The notes: generated by a model not told the origin, from the letters alone. 64,000 bases of DNA from Ostreiculturibacter nitratireducens (GCF_032670585.1 NZ_JAVQHL010000002.1:620001-684000); one strand, 5' to 3'; numbered from the stretch's first letter, positions 20,973 through 30,087 are shown. Numbers and translations: made by a program.

Positions 20973-21479
20973 ATGGCGAGCAGCAAAGAGAGCCGCAAAC
21001 GGGGAATGCCGGACGCCGTGACCGACACGGCGCTGCGCGGGTTCCTGGGCTATCATCTCCGCCTCGCTTCCCGCGCGGTGCTGGGGGACCTGGCGCGGGC
21101 GCTGCAGCCGTTCGGGCTCAGGATGGTGACATTCACCGCGCTGAGGCTGATCGCGGGGAACCCCGGGATGCGGCAATCGCAACTCGCGCGGGCCCTGTCG
21201 GTGGAACGGTCGAACCTCGTCCAGATCGTTGACGAACTGGAACGCCAGGGATTGATCCGGCGGGAGCAGATGCCGTCCGACCGGCGGTCCTATTCGCTCC
21301 GCGCGACGCCGGAGGGGGAGAGGCTCAACGGGGCCGCGCTCCGGGCGGTCGAGGCGCACGAGGCTCGGATATTCGGCGCCGTGCCCGATGAGGATCGAAA
21401 GCGCTTTGCCGAGATACTTGCGCTTGTCCGCCGGCGGGCCGACGAGGGGAAGGACGCCGACGGCGGTTCTTCCGGTTAG
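20973..21479 (+). CDS. MarR-family transcriptional regulator
   Basis: A 168-residue MarR protein. The winged helix contains RQSQLARALSVERSNLVQIVDELERQG (about residues 68-94, recognition helix) and the wing DRRSYSLRATPEG. Long helices on either side form the dimer. ATG 20973 is the first start that gives normal family length. It heads a same-strand group with an amidohydrolase and acyl-CoA dehydrogenase. In relatives such as CouR and FerR, MarR proteins sense aromatic acyl-CoA thioesters, which suits this neighbourhood, but the ligand is not shown by the sequence. Confidence 0.88.
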   Translation: MASSKESRKRGMPDAVTDTALRGFLGYHLRLASRAVLGDLARALQPFGLRMVTFTALRLIAGNPGMRQSQLARALSVERSNLVQIVDELERQGLIRREQMPSDRRSYSLRATPEGERLNGAALRAVEAHEARIFGAVPDEDRKRFAEILALVRRRADEGKDADGGSSG

Positions 21480-21532
21480 AGAACTTCCGCTGGCCATTCC
21501 GATACAGCGACAACAACCATCCGAGGGTGAGC

Positions 21533-22405
21533 ATGGTCGACATCACGAAGGTTCGCGCGATTGACATCCACACCCATGCCGAGGAGCCCTGCGGCTGCCA
21601 TGCGGATGATGGCTACGACGATCTTCAGGCAACGATGGCAAGGTATTTCGGCGCGCCGTGGAGCCATCCGCCCACCGTGCCGGAAACGGCGGCGCATTAC
21701 CGGGAACAGAACATCGCGGCGGTGATCTTTCCCGTCGATGCCGAAAGGGAGACGGGCTACCGCCGCTACGCCAACGAGGAGGTCGCGGCACTCGCGGCCG
21801 AGAATTCGGATGTGCTGATCCCCTTCGCGTCGATCGACCCGCACAAGGGGAAGATGGGTGCACGAGAGGCGCGGCGGCTGATCGAGGAATTCGGGATCAA
21901 GGGCTTCAAGTTTCACCCGACGATGCAGGGCTTCTTCCCGAACGACCGGCTGGCCTATCCCCTTTACGAAGCGATCGCGGAGGCGGGCGCGATTGCGCTT
22001 TTCCACACTGGCCAGACCGGGGTGGGTTCGGGGATGCGGGGCGGCAACGGGATGCGGCTCAAGTTCTCGAATCCGATGTACATCGACGACGTCGCCGTGG
22101 ATTTCCCCGACATGAAGATAATCCTCGCCCACCCCTCCTTCCCCTGGCAGGAGGAAGCGCTGGCCGTCGCGCAGCACAAGCCGAACGTCTACATCGACCT
22201 GTCGGGCTGGAGCCCGAAATACTTCCCCGAGATCCTCGTGAAATACTGCAACTCGATCCTGAAGAAGAAGGTCCTCTTCGGTTCCGACTGGCCGATGATC
22301 ACCCCGGAACGCTGGCTCGCCGATTTCGAGAAGATCGCCATTCGGGACGAAGTGCGGCCGGGTATCCTGAAGGACAACGCCGCGCGGCTTCTGGGGCTGT
22401 CGTGA
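21533..22405 (+). CDS. Amidohydrolase-2 (ACMSD-type) family metal-dependent hydrolase
   Basis: A 290-residue COG2159 protein with the full metal-site series: IDIHTHAE (HxH at residues 10-12), KGFKFHPTMQGF (about 124), LFHTGQTG (about 158), ILAHPSFPW (about 198) and FGSDWPM (Asp about 249). Members include decarboxylases, hydratases and hydrolases of aromatic breakdown. ATG 21533 is taken over a GTG two codons earlier because GAGGG lies six bases before it. One base separates its stop from the acyl-CoA dehydrogenase start. A similar hydrolase is found with CouR in p-coumarate gene sets, so a phenylpropanoid role is a reasonable guess. Confidence 0.85.
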   Translation: MVDITKVRAIDIHTHAEEPCGCHADDGYDDLQATMARYFGAPWSHPPTVPETAAHYREQNIAAVIFPVDAERETGYRRYANEEVAALAAENSDVLIPFASIDPHKGKMGAREARRLIEEFGIKGFKFHPTMQGFFPNDRLAYPLYEAIAEAGAIALFHTGQTGVGSGMRGGNGMRLKFSNPMYIDDVAVDFPDMKIILAHPSFPWQEEALAVAQHKPNVYIDLSGWSPKYFPEILVKYCNSILKKKVLFGSDWPMITPERWLADFEKIAIRDEVRPGILKDNAARLLGLS

Positions 22406-22406
22406 C

Positions 22407-23999
22407 ATGATCCCGTTCCGCGCGCCACTGGAAGACATCCACTTCACCCTGAACGATGTCGCGGAAGCCGGGCGGATACCCGGCTGGGACGCGGACCTCG
22501 CGCGCGAAATGGGGGCTCACTTCGCCTCCTTCGCCGAAGCCGAGATCGCGCCCCTGGACGCGGTTGGCGACAGGGAAGGGTGCCGTCTCGAAAACGGCCG
22601 GGTGCGGATGCCCACGGGCTTCGCGGAGGTCTACCGCCACTACGCGGAACAGGGTTGGCCCGGGCTGACGGCCCCGGCGGATTTCGGCGGGCAGGGGATG
22701 GGCGCGGCGATGCTGGCCGTGACGTCGGAGATATTCTCGGGCGCCTGCCACTCGCTCCAGATGGTGACGGGCCTCGTGCCGGGGGCGATCCGGACGCTCC
22801 TGAATTTCGGCACACCGGAGCAGCAGGCCAAGGTGATCCCGCAACTCGTTTCGGGGGAGTGGCTTTCGACCATGTGCCTGACCGAACCCGGCGCGGGGTC
22901 CGACCTGTCGCGCATCCGCTGCCGGGCGGAGCGGTCCGGAGAGGTCTGGCGCATCACGGGTGAGAAGATATTCATCTCCGGCGGCGACCAGGACATGAGC
23001 GAAGGCATCCTGCATCTCGTCCTCGCCCGCACCGGAGGCGAGGGAACGCGGGGGCTTTCGCTCTTCCTCTGCCCGTCGCATCGGACGGACGGAACCCGGA
23101 ACGCGGTCACCGTGACCCGGATCGAGGAGAAGATGGGGCTTCATGCTTCCCCCACCTGCGGCCTGACCTTCGAGGGGGCCGATGCGGAGATCGTCGGGGA
23201 GCCGGGCGCGGGGCTCATGGCCATGTTCACGATGATGAACCATGCCCGCCTCGACGTGGCCTTGCAGGGCGTCGCCCATGCCGCCCGGGCCTGCAACGTC
23301 GGGCGGACCTATGCCGCCGAGCGCGTGCAGGGGCGGGGACCGGACGGTGCCGAGGTGACGATCGACCGGCATGGAGACGTGCGCCGGATGCTCGACGAGA
23401 TCGACAGCCTAGCGCTGGGCGCGCGGGGCGTCGCGCATGTCGCGCTCGTGGAGGTCGAAGCGGGGGAGTCGGCGCTCGCGGACCTCCTGACGCCACTTGC
23501 CAAGCTGATCGGGGCCGAGGCGGGAATCCGCGCCGCGGAAATGGGGATGCAGGTGCTCGGTGGCTACGGTTATCTCAGCGAATACAGGCTGGAACAGACC
23601 TATCGCGATGCACGGATCACGGCGATCTACGAGGGGGCGAATGGAATCCACGCGGGAACGCTTGCCGGGCGGATGCTGCGCCATGATGGCGGGCGGTGCG
23701 GCGACGCCTTCGCCGGCTTCCTCGGCCGCGAAGCGGCGAAGGGCAATGCGGAGTCCGTCGCCCACTGTCGCGACCTCTGGCTCGCTGCTCGGGACCGCGT
23801 GCTGGCGGCGAAGGACCCGGGCCCTATCGCCCATGACTTCGCGAAGCTGACGGCGGAGGCGATGCTCGCTGCGGTCTGGGCGCGGATCGGGCGCGCGGCG
23901 GATCGTCACCCCGACCCCGAACGCATCGCCCGCCTTGCCCGGGAGGCCGCGCGGCGCGCACCCATCTTGGCGCGCGCCTCGGCAGAGCTGATCGGCTGA
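22407..23999 (+). CDS. Acyl-CoA dehydrogenase, long form with C-terminal extension
   Basis: A 530-residue flavoenzyme oxidising an acyl-CoA to its enoyl form. Signatures include MCLTEPGAGSDLSRIR (about 152, flavin contact), ISGGDQDM, LGGYGYLSEYRLEQ and TAIYEGANGIHAGTL (about 410), in which Glu is at the medium-chain catalytic-base position. The last 100 or so residues form the extra helical domain of the DmdC/FadE5-like group. It follows the amidohydrolase directly and converges with the glutamine-synthetase-like gene with no spacer. The acyl substrate is unknown; context suggests an aryl-propanoyl-CoA. Confidence 0.88.
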   Translation: MIPFRAPLEDIHFTLNDVAEAGRIPGWDADLAREMGAHFASFAEAEIAPLDAVGDREGCRLENGRVRMPTGFAEVYRHYAEQGWPGLTAPADFGGQGMGAAMLAVTSEIFSGACHSLQMVTGLVPGAIRTLLNFGTPEQQAKVIPQLVSGEWLSTMCLTEPGAGSDLSRIRCRAERSGEVWRITGEKIFISGGDQDMSEGILHLVLARTGGEGTRGLSLFLCPSHRTDGTRNAVTVTRIEEKMGLHASPTCGLTFEGADAEIVGEPGAGLMAMFTMMNHARLDVALQGVAHAARACNVGRTYAAERVQGRGPDGAEVTIDRHGDVRRMLDEIDSLALGARGVAHVALVEVEAGESALADLLTPLAKLIGAEAGIRAAEMGMQVLGGYGYLSEYRLEQTYRDARITAIYEGANGIHAGTLAGRMLRHDGGRCGDAFAGFLGREAAKGNAESVAHCRDLWLAARDRVLAAKDPGPIAHDFAKLTAEAMLAAVWARIGRAADRHPDPERIARLAREAARRAPILARASAELIG

Positions 24000-25388
24000 T
24001 CAGACCGTGTGCAGGTAAAGGTCGAAATCCACGTCCGAGATCGTGCGGGCGACGCGGGCGTATTCGGCCTCCTTCACGGCGGTGAAGGTGCGGTGCATGT
24101 CCTCGCCGAGCGCTTCCTTCAGGAAGGCGGAGTCCCTCGCGGCCCGGATCGCGGCGTTCCAGTCGCGCGGTATGTCCGAGCCACCCTCGGCATAGGCGTT
24201 GCCCGTGGTTTCGGGGCCGGGGTCGATGCCCTTCTCAAGGCCGTGCGCGATGCCCGCGAGCACCGTCGCCGCGACGAGGTAGGGGTTCGCGTCCACGCCG
24301 GAGGGCCGGTGTTCGATGCGCCGCGCGCGCGGGTCGCCTTCCGGGATGCGGAGCGCGACGGAGCGGTTGTTGACGCCCCAGCTTGCGGAGACGGGCGCGT
24401 AGCTCTGGTTCGCGAAGCGGCGCCAGGAATTCGCATGAGGGGCGAAAACCAGCATCGATTCCGCCATCGTCTCCCTGAGACCGCCGAGGGCGTGAAGGAG
24501 CGTTTCGGGCCATTCGCCGGACTTCTGCTCGGTGAAGACGTTCCGGCCCTCGCCATCCATGAGCGAGACGTGGAAATGCATCCCGGAGCCCGCGTATTGC
24601 TCGATCGGCTTCGCCATGAAGCATGCGGTGACGCCGTGGGCGCGGGCCTGCGCCCGGACGATGCGCTTCAGCCGCATCAGGTCGTCGGCGGCCTGCATCA
24701 CGTCCTCGCGGTAATGGAGCGTGAGTTCGTATTGCCCCGGCGCGTATTCGGAAATGACGGTTTCCGCCCGGATGCCTGCCTTGGCCGCTCCGGCGTAGAT
24801 GTCGGAGAAGAGGGGCATCATGCCGTGGAGGTGATCCACGGAATAGACCTCGGTCTTGTGGCTCTTGCGCCCGTCGAGTACGTCGGCGGCGGGCCGCGCC
24901 TTGCCGTCAGGGCCGCGCTCGTTCGCCAGAAGGAAGAATTCCAGCTCGAAAGCTCCGGCGGGATGAAGCCCCTTCGCCGCGAGCGTGTCCACCTGCCGCT
25001 GAAGCGCATGGCGCGGGTCCGACGTCATCGGCCGCCCGTCGAGCGTGTAGAGCGACATGAACGCCTCGCCGCGCGGTGGCGTGGTGTTGTGCAGGGGCTT
25101 CAGCGTGCCGGGGATCGGCCAGGCGCGCAGGTCGCCGTCACCCTGGTCCCAGATGAGCCCGGTTTCGTGAACGTCCTCACCGCAGATGTCGAGCCCGAGG
25201 ATCGAGATCGGCAGGTGACGGCCGGACGAAAAGAAGCCGAGCAGCTCGTGCCTGCGGATGATCTTGCCGCGCCCGATGCCGTTGGCGTCGTGCAGCACGA
25301 TGTCGATGGCCTCGATCTCGGGGTGTTCGGCAAGGAAGGCTTCGGCCTCGGCGAGGGTGGAGCCCGAGGGGCTTTTCTGCTGGGTCAT
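24000..25388 (-). CDS. Glutamine-synthetase-family gamma-glutamylpolyamine synthetase (PuuA-like)
   Basis: A 462-residue GS-fold ligase. The substrate/metal strands are visible in GAFELEFFLL (about 145), SEYAPGQYELTL (about 218), GSGMHFHVSL (about 268) and NRSVALRIPEGDPRARRIEHR (about 340-360). This pattern is that of the PuuA/GlnT group, which ligates glutamate to putrescine or another amine using ATP, rather than GlnA. ATG 25388 is chosen over an upstream TTG; it lies 7 bases after the aminotransferase stop. No puuB, puuC or puuD accompanies it, so the amine remains open. Confidence 0.82.
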   Translation of the reverse strand: MTQQKSPSGSTLAEAEAFLAEHPEIEAIDIVLHDANGIGRGKIIRRHELLGFFSSGRHLPISILGLDICGEDVHETGLIWDQGDGDLRAWPIPGTLKPLHNTTPPRGEAFMSLYTLDGRPMTSDPRHALQRQVDTLAAKGLHPAGAFELEFFLLANERGPDGKARPAADVLDGRKSHKTEVYSVDHLHGMMPLFSDIYAGAAKAGIRAETVISEYAPGQYELTLHYREDVMQAADDLMRLKRIVRAQARAHGVTACFMAKPIEQYAGSGMHFHVSLMDGEGRNVFTEQKSGEWPETLLHALGGLRETMAESMLVFAPHANSWRRFANQSYAPVSASWGVNNRSVALRIPEGDPRARRIEHRPSGVDANPYLVAATVLAGIAHGLEKGIDPGPETTGNAYAEGGSDIPRDWNAAIRAARDSAFLKEALGEDMHRTFTAVKEAEYARVARTISDVDFDLYLHTV

Positions 25389-25395
25389 GTCAGTC

Positions 25396-26769
25396 TCAGG
25401 CAAAGAGCTCGGTCAGGATTTCGTCGAAGGCGGCGATGAGGCGGTCGATCTGCCGTTTCTTCGTCGCGGGGCTGACGAGCATCATGTTGTGGAAGGGGGC
25501 AATGAGGCAACCGCGGTTCAGGAGCGCGGTATGGATCGCGGCCTCCACCTCCGGTTGGTGAGCTTGGGCGGCTTCGGACCCGTTCTTCAGTGGACCGGGG
25601 GCGCAGATGAACTCCACTCGCGCACCGACGCGGACGACGTGCCACGGGGCCTTGTGCTTCGCGATCACGGCGGCGAGGCCCTTTTCCAGGCGTGCCGCAC
25701 CCTTCTCCATGCGGGCGTAGGCTTCTCTGGTCATCACCTCGGAAAGCGTGGCCGTGAGGCAGGCGAACTGCATCGGGTTCGCGGAAAGCGTGGTGCCCAT
25801 GCCGGAATGGCCGGGCGCGCGGGCCGCGTCGTAGCTGGCGAACGCCTCGGCCAGCTTGGGCGAAAGGCCCCAGACGGCCGTGGGCATGCCCCCCGCCACG
25901 CATTTCCCGACGACGAAGATGTCGGGTGAAAGCCCGTGGACGCGCGTGTAGCCGCCGAGCCCCGAGGAGATCGTGTGGGTCTCGTCGATGATCAGGAGCG
26001 CGCCGTATCGGGTGGCGAGTTCTCTGAGGCCGTCGTGGAAACCGGGTTCGGGAAGGACCATGCAGGAATTGGTCATCACCGGTTCGGTCAGGATCGCGGC
26101 GACCTCGCCCGATCTGAGCGCCTCCTCGACGGAGGCGAGGTCATTGAACTCGGCGGCGACCGCAGTCCTCGTGAGGTCCGCAACCTGGCCGACCAGGCCG
26201 GGGCGGGGAATGGTCTTGCCGTCCTTCAGCGCCACCATCGTGTCATCGACGGTGCCGTGGTAACAGCCGTTGAAGACCAGAACCTTCGGGCGCCCGGTCA
26301 CCGCCCGCGCGACACGCAGAGCGAAGCGGTTCGCGTCGGTCGCGGTCGTCGCGATCTGCCAACGGAAATCGCCGAAGCGTTTGGTGAGGAGCGCGCCTGC
26401 CTCCAGCGCCGCCTCGGTGGGCAGCATGTAGGTCAGGCCGATGCGCGCCTGCTTCCGGATCGCCTTCGCCACGGGCTTCGGCGAATGGCCGAACATGGAA
26501 CCCGTATCGCCGAGGCAGAAATCATCGATCCCGAAGCCGTCGATGTCGGTGAGCCGGGCGCCCTTCGCTTCCCTCACGAGCAAGGGGAAGGGCATCGGCC
26601 AGTCCTTCATCCAGTGCATGGGCACGGAATCGAGGAAGGCGCCCGCGCCCAGTTCCAGCGCAGCCCGGGTTTCGGGTCGCGCGCGGGCGAAGCGTTTCGC
26701 CTCGCGCGTGGCGAGGTCTTGGAGCCGGCTCTTCGGGACGCCGGCGATGCGGTCGGTCTGGCGGGGCAT
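25396..26769 (-). CDS. Class III PLP-dependent aminotransferase
   Basis: A 457-residue fold-type I enzyme of the glutamate-1-semialdehyde/omega-aminotransferase group. LLIIDETHTISSGLGGY (about 275) carries the cofactor Asp, and FVVGKCVAGGMPTAVWG (about 300) carries the PLP lysine. NGCYHGTVDDT is the usual substrate-loop segment. ATG 26769 has a GGAG site; the open frame continues further upstream without similarity. With the PuuA-like gene it suggests catabolism of a diamine or amino-alcohol. Confidence 0.85.
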   Translation of the reverse strand: MPRQTDRIAGVPKSRLQDLATREAKRFARARPETRAALELGAGAFLDSVPMHWMKDWPMPFPLLVREAKGARLTDIDGFGIDDFCLGDTGSMFGHSPKPVAKAIRKQARIGLTYMLPTEAALEAGALLTKRFGDFRWQIATTATDANRFALRVARAVTGRPKVLVFNGCYHGTVDDTMVALKDGKTIPRPGLVGQVADLTRTAVAAEFNDLASVEEALRSGEVAAILTEPVMTNSCMVLPEPGFHDGLRELATRYGALLIIDETHTISSGLGGYTRVHGLSPDIFVVGKCVAGGMPTAVWGLSPKLAEAFASYDAARAPGHSGMGTTLSANPMQFACLTATLSEVMTREAYARMEKGAARLEKGLAAVIAKHKAPWHVVRVGARVEFICAPGPLKNGSEAAQAHQPEVEAAIHTALLNRGCLIAPFHNMMLVSPATKKRQIDRLIAAFDEILTELFA

Positions 26770-26849
26770 CGGGAGGCTCCAGTGGGTACCCGTTTCTCCG
26801 CGAAGTTTCGGCGGTTGGGAAGGGGTGAAATTGGCGCGGCAGAGCGGCC

Positions 26850-27455
26850 TCAGCCGAAGGCTGCGTCGTAGGCCTGCACGATGCGCTGCGCCCGGTCGGC
26901 GACCTCTTCGACGGACAAACCGGGCTTGTAGAGCGCGGTTCCGATCCCGAAGCCGTCGGCGCCTGCCTTCCTCCAGTCGGCGAAGTTCTCGGGACCCGCG
27001 CCGCCGACGGCATAGATCCGGGTTCCGGGGGGAAGGACGGCGCGCACCGCATTCAGCCCCTCGTAGCCCATGAGGAAAGAGGGAAATATCTTCAACCCGT
27101 CCGCGCCCGCCTTCAGCGCGGCGAAGCATTCCGTGGGCGTCAGGACGCCCGGAAAACTCTGCATGCCGAGTTCCTTCGTGGCAGCGATCACCTCCGGATC
27201 GCAATTCGGGGAAACCACGAGCTTCCCACCCGATTTCGCAACTTCCTGAACTTCCTGAACATTCAGGACTGTTCCCGCCCCGATCAGCGCGGCCTCACCG
27301 AATTCGGCCGCGATCCTTGCGATCGACGAAAACGGATCGGGCGAGTTCAGCGGAACCTCGATCCTCGTGATCCCGGCGTCGATCAGCGCCTTCGCGATGG
27401 ACGGAGCCTCGGGCGGCGTCAGGCCGCGCAGGATGGCGATGAGGTTGCGGCTCAT
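26850..27455 (-). CDS. dgoA: 2-dehydro-3-deoxy-6-phosphogalactonate aldolase
   Basis: A 201-residue KDPG/KDPGal aldolase. IAILRGLTP opens the barrel, RIEVPLNSPDPF holds the catalytic Glu, IGAGTVLN follows, and LKIFPSFLMG (about residue 126) holds the Schiff-base lysine. The LNSPDPF form favours the galactonate enzyme over Eda. It cleaves KDPGal to pyruvate and glyceraldehyde-3-phosphate. Its ATG overlaps the dgoK stop by four bases. Confidence 0.9.
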   Translation of the reverse strand: MSRNLIAILRGLTPPEAPSIAKALIDAGITRIEVPLNSPDPFSSIARIAAEFGEAALIGAGTVLNVQEVQEVAKSGGKLVVSPNCDPEVIAATKELGMQSFPGVLTPTECFAALKAGADGLKIFPSFLMGYEGLNAVRAVLPPGTRIYAVGGAGPENFADWRKAGADGFGIGTALYKPGLSVEEVADRAQRIVQAYDAAFG

Positions 27456-28360
27456 GTCTGACTCCTCTTGGCAGCGTGGGCAGTGACGAGTCCGGTCAGC
27501 GTCAACCTGCCGGCCGGGACGAGGCGCGGCGCGGCGCCCTGGGCTCTGAGCGCGGCGCCGTAAGCGGCCGAGACCGCCTCAGCCCCGATGATCGCGATCT
27601 CCTGCCCGAGCCAGTAGGGCTTTGCGCCGGACAGTTCCGCGCCGATGAGGAGGCCGGAGAGACGCGCACGGGCGGTTTCGGGGGAAAGGCCGTGAAGCAG
27701 CCCCTCGGCGCGAAGCGAAAAGAGCTTCGCGGCCATCCGTTCGGGGCGGGAGATGGTGTCGGAGAGCGCGTCGAGGAAAGCGCCTTCGTCCCAGCCGTCG
27801 CCGGCGATGCCGTGGCGCAGAACGGATTGCGTGGAAAGCAGCGCGAAAAGTTCTCCGGTCATGAAGGTCTGAAAGCTCACGACCTCGCCTGCCGAGACGC
27901 GGACCCACTTGGAATGCGTGCCGGGCAGGCAGATAACGCCGTCGAAGCCGGGTTCGTTCGCGAGCAGGCCGGCGATCTGGGTCTCTTCGCCGCGCATCAC
28001 GTCGGCGGGGGAGGACTGGCTGAGACCGGGAAGGATGTGGACCCTGACGCGTGGATCATGCGTTGGGGCCTCGACGAATCCACCCGGCGTCGTCGGTGCG
28101 CAGGGAACGGAGCGATACGGGGCCTCGACCCAGCCCTGCCGCGCGCCGACCATCCCGCAAGCGAAGACCTGCGTCACCCGATCCGGCGCGAGCCAGTCTC
28201 CGGCAAGGCGCAGAAGCGCCGGCTCGAACTCCTCGCGCTTGAGCCGTCCCATGCCGTCGTCGGATTGCGCCTCGTGCAACACCCGGCCTTCGGCCGACAT
28301 GGCCCAAAGGCGCAGGTTCGTCGTGCCCCAGTCGGCGGCTATCCAGTCTGCCCGGGTCAT
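27452..28360 (-). CDS. dgoK: 2-dehydro-3-deoxygalactonokinase
   Basis: A 302-residue sugar-acid kinase beginning IAADWGTTNLRLWAM, the ATP phosphate-1 loop of the DgoK family, with GVICLPGTHSKWVRV (about 148) and SFQTFMTGELFALL as further signatures. It phosphorylates 2-keto-3-deoxygalactonate for the aldolase encoded next. ATG 28360 overlaps the SDR stop (ATGA). The open frame extends far upstream in another gene's shadow, so this start is fixed by homology and overlap. Confidence 0.92.
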   Translation of the reverse strand: MTRADWIAADWGTTNLRLWAMSAEGRVLHEAQSDDGMGRLKREEFEPALLRLAGDWLAPDRVTQVFACGMVGARQGWVEAPYRSVPCAPTTPGGFVEAPTHDPRVRVHILPGLSQSSPADVMRGEETQIAGLLANEPGFDGVICLPGTHSKWVRVSAGEVVSFQTFMTGELFALLSTQSVLRHGIAGDGWDEGAFLDALSDTISRPERMAAKLFSLRAEGLLHGLSPETARARLSGLLIGAELSGAKPYWLGQEIAIIGAEAVSAAYGAALRAQGAAPRLVPAGRLTLTGLVTAHAAKRSQT

Positions 28361-29127
28361 CCCGTCACCGCCACGCCGCCGTCGATCACCAGCGCCTGTC
28401 CGGTCATCATCCGGCTGGCGTTCGACGCGAGGAACAGGACGCCGCCCACGATGTCCTCGGGCAGGAGCGTATCCTTGAGGCATTGCCGGTCGACATGGGC
28501 GGCCAAGCCTTCGGGCGTCACCCATTTCTGCTTCTGCCTTTCGGTCAGCACCCACCCTGGCGCAACCGCGTTGACGCGGACCCGATCCGGGCCGAATTCC
28601 CGGGCGAGCGACCGAGTCATCCCGTTGATGCCGGAATTCGCGGTCGTGTAGATCGGGTAGCCCGCGCCCCCCATCATGTAGCTGATCGACGAGAAGTTGA
28701 TGATCGACCCGCCGCCGGCCTTCTGCATGCCGGGGATCACCGCCTGCGCGGCGAAGAAGTAGGGCTTGAGGTTTATCGAGAGGTCCCAGTCCCAATACTC
28801 CTCGGTCACGTCGAGCGTCTTGTGCCGTTCGTCGTTCGCGGCGTTGTTGACGAGAACGGTGATCGGCCCGTGTGCTTCGGCCGCGCGCGCGATGACGGCG
28901 CGGAGAGCGGGCGTATCGGTGATGTCGCAAGGGATGTAGAGCGGGCGGCTGCCTGTTGCCTCGAACATCCTCTCGCAAAAGTCGGTCGCGTCCGAGCGTT
29001 GAACGAAGGCGACACGCGCGCCCTGCCGGAGAAAGCCCTCGGTCAGGCCCGCGCCGATGCCCGAGCCGCCGCCCGTGATGAAGACGGAGGCGTCCTTGAG
29101 ATCTGGGAACGTCGGCAGGTCCTTCAT
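28357..29127 (-). CDS. SDR sugar dehydrogenase with Asn at the catalytic Lys position
   Basis: A 256-residue classical short-chain dehydrogenase. Cofactor motif TGGGSGIGAG (about residue 18), NNAAN (about 92) and SSISYMMG with the catalytic Ser (about 146) are present. The YxxxK motif reads YTTAN, so the lysine is replaced by asparagine. The C-terminus FLASNASRMMTGQALVIDGG is typical. As first gene of the dgoK-KDPGal aldolase operon it probably oxidises galactose (or another C4-epimer aldose) at C1. The Asn substitution is discussed as a finding. Confidence 0.82.
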   Translation of the reverse strand: MKDLPTFPDLKDASVFITGGGSGIGAGLTEGFLRQGARVAFVQRSDATDFCERMFEATGSRPLYIPCDITDTPALRAVIARAAEAHGPITVLVNNAANDERHKTLDVTEEYWDWDLSINLKPYFFAAQAVIPGMQKAGGGSIINFSSISYMMGGAGYPIYTTANSGINGMTRSLAREFGPDRVRVNAVAPGWVLTERQKQKWVTPEGLAAHVDRQCLKDTLLPEDIVGGVLFLASNASRMMTGQALVIDGGVAVTG

Positions 29128-29285
29128 CGTCTTTCCTCCGCTGGCGCTTCCGGCCGGAAGCCCCGAAAGGTTTCTTCGCCAGACGATGCCGCGTCAACCG
29201 CGCAGGTGAGATCCCGGGTCAGTCAAGCGCGGAAGTGTCGGGCATGCCGCTTGTTCCCCGGCCCCGGGCGGACTACATCCGAGCC

Positions 29286-30086
29286 ATGAAACGGTTCCTT
29301 CCATTCCGAAAAGCCGAGCCGCGCGTCGCGGTCATTCGCCTTCAGGGCATGATCGCGGCAGGTGGGCGCATGGGCGGCATGAACGATGCGGGGCTTGCAC
29401 CCCTGATCGAGCGCGCCTTCAGCCGCGGCAAGCCCGCGGCCGTGGCGCTGGCGGTGAATTCCCCCGGCGGATCGCCTGCGCAATCCTCGCTGATCGCGGC
29501 GCGGATCCGGCGTCTGGCGGAGGAGAAGGAGCTTCCGGTTCATGCCTTCGTCGAGGACGTCGCGGCTTCCGGTGGCTACTGGCTGGCCACCGCGGCGGAC
29601 GACATCTGGGTCGACGTGTCCTCCGTCCTCGGCTCGGTGGGGGTGATCTCTTCGTCTTTCGGGTTCCCGGAGTTCCTCGCGCGGCACGGGATCGAAAGGC
29701 GGGTGCACACCGCGGGCAAGTCGAAGAGCTTCCTCGATCCGTTCCAGCCCGAAAGGCCCGCGGACGTGAAGCGGCTGAAGGCCCTGCAGGAACCGATCCA
29801 TGAGGCGTTCATCCAGCAGGTGAAGGCCCGCCGCGGCGCGAAGCTATCGAAGGATGTGGAGCTGTTCGACGGGTCGGTCTGGGTCGGGGCAGAGGCCGTT
29901 ACCCTTGGGCTCGCCGACGGCGTGGCGCACATGGTGCCGAAGCTGAAGGAACTCTATGGCGACAAGGTCGAACTCGTCCCTTACACCGCGCGGAAGCCGT
30001 TCTGGCGGCGGTTCGGCGCTGAGGCGCTGAACGGCGCTACCGAAGCGATAGAGGAGCGCGCGCTTTGGTCGCGCTTCGGGCTCTGA
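29286..30086 (+). CDS. S49-family signal-peptide-peptidase-like serine protease
   Basis: A 266-residue single-domain SppA homologue. The nucleophile is in DVAASGGYWLA (Ser about residue 99) and the general-base lysine in GKSKSFLDPFQ (about 151), separated as in S49 dyads. ALAVNSPGGSP forms the oxyanion region. There is no obvious N-terminal membrane helix, so it may be cytoplasmic or peripherally bound. ATG 29286 is used because an upstream in-frame ATG (29235) lacks a site. Confidence 0.85.
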   Translation: MKRFLPFRKAEPRVAVIRLQGMIAAGGRMGGMNDAGLAPLIERAFSRGKPAAVALAVNSPGGSPAQSSLIAARIRRLAEEKELPVHAFVEDVAASGGYWLATAADDIWVDVSSVLGSVGVISSSFGFPEFLARHGIERRVHTAGKSKSFLDPFQPERPADVKRLKALQEPIHEAFIQQVKARRGAKLSKDVELFDGSVWVGAEAVTLGLADGVAHMVPKLKELYGDKVELVPYTARKPFWRRFGAEALNGATEAIEERALWSRFGL

Positions 30087-30087
30087 C

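Noticed and set aside
24009..25439. 476-codon plus-strand frame opposite the PuuA-like gene
   Set aside because: Antisense shadow; no signal, no ribosome binding site and His/Arg/Val-rich composition typical of such shadows.
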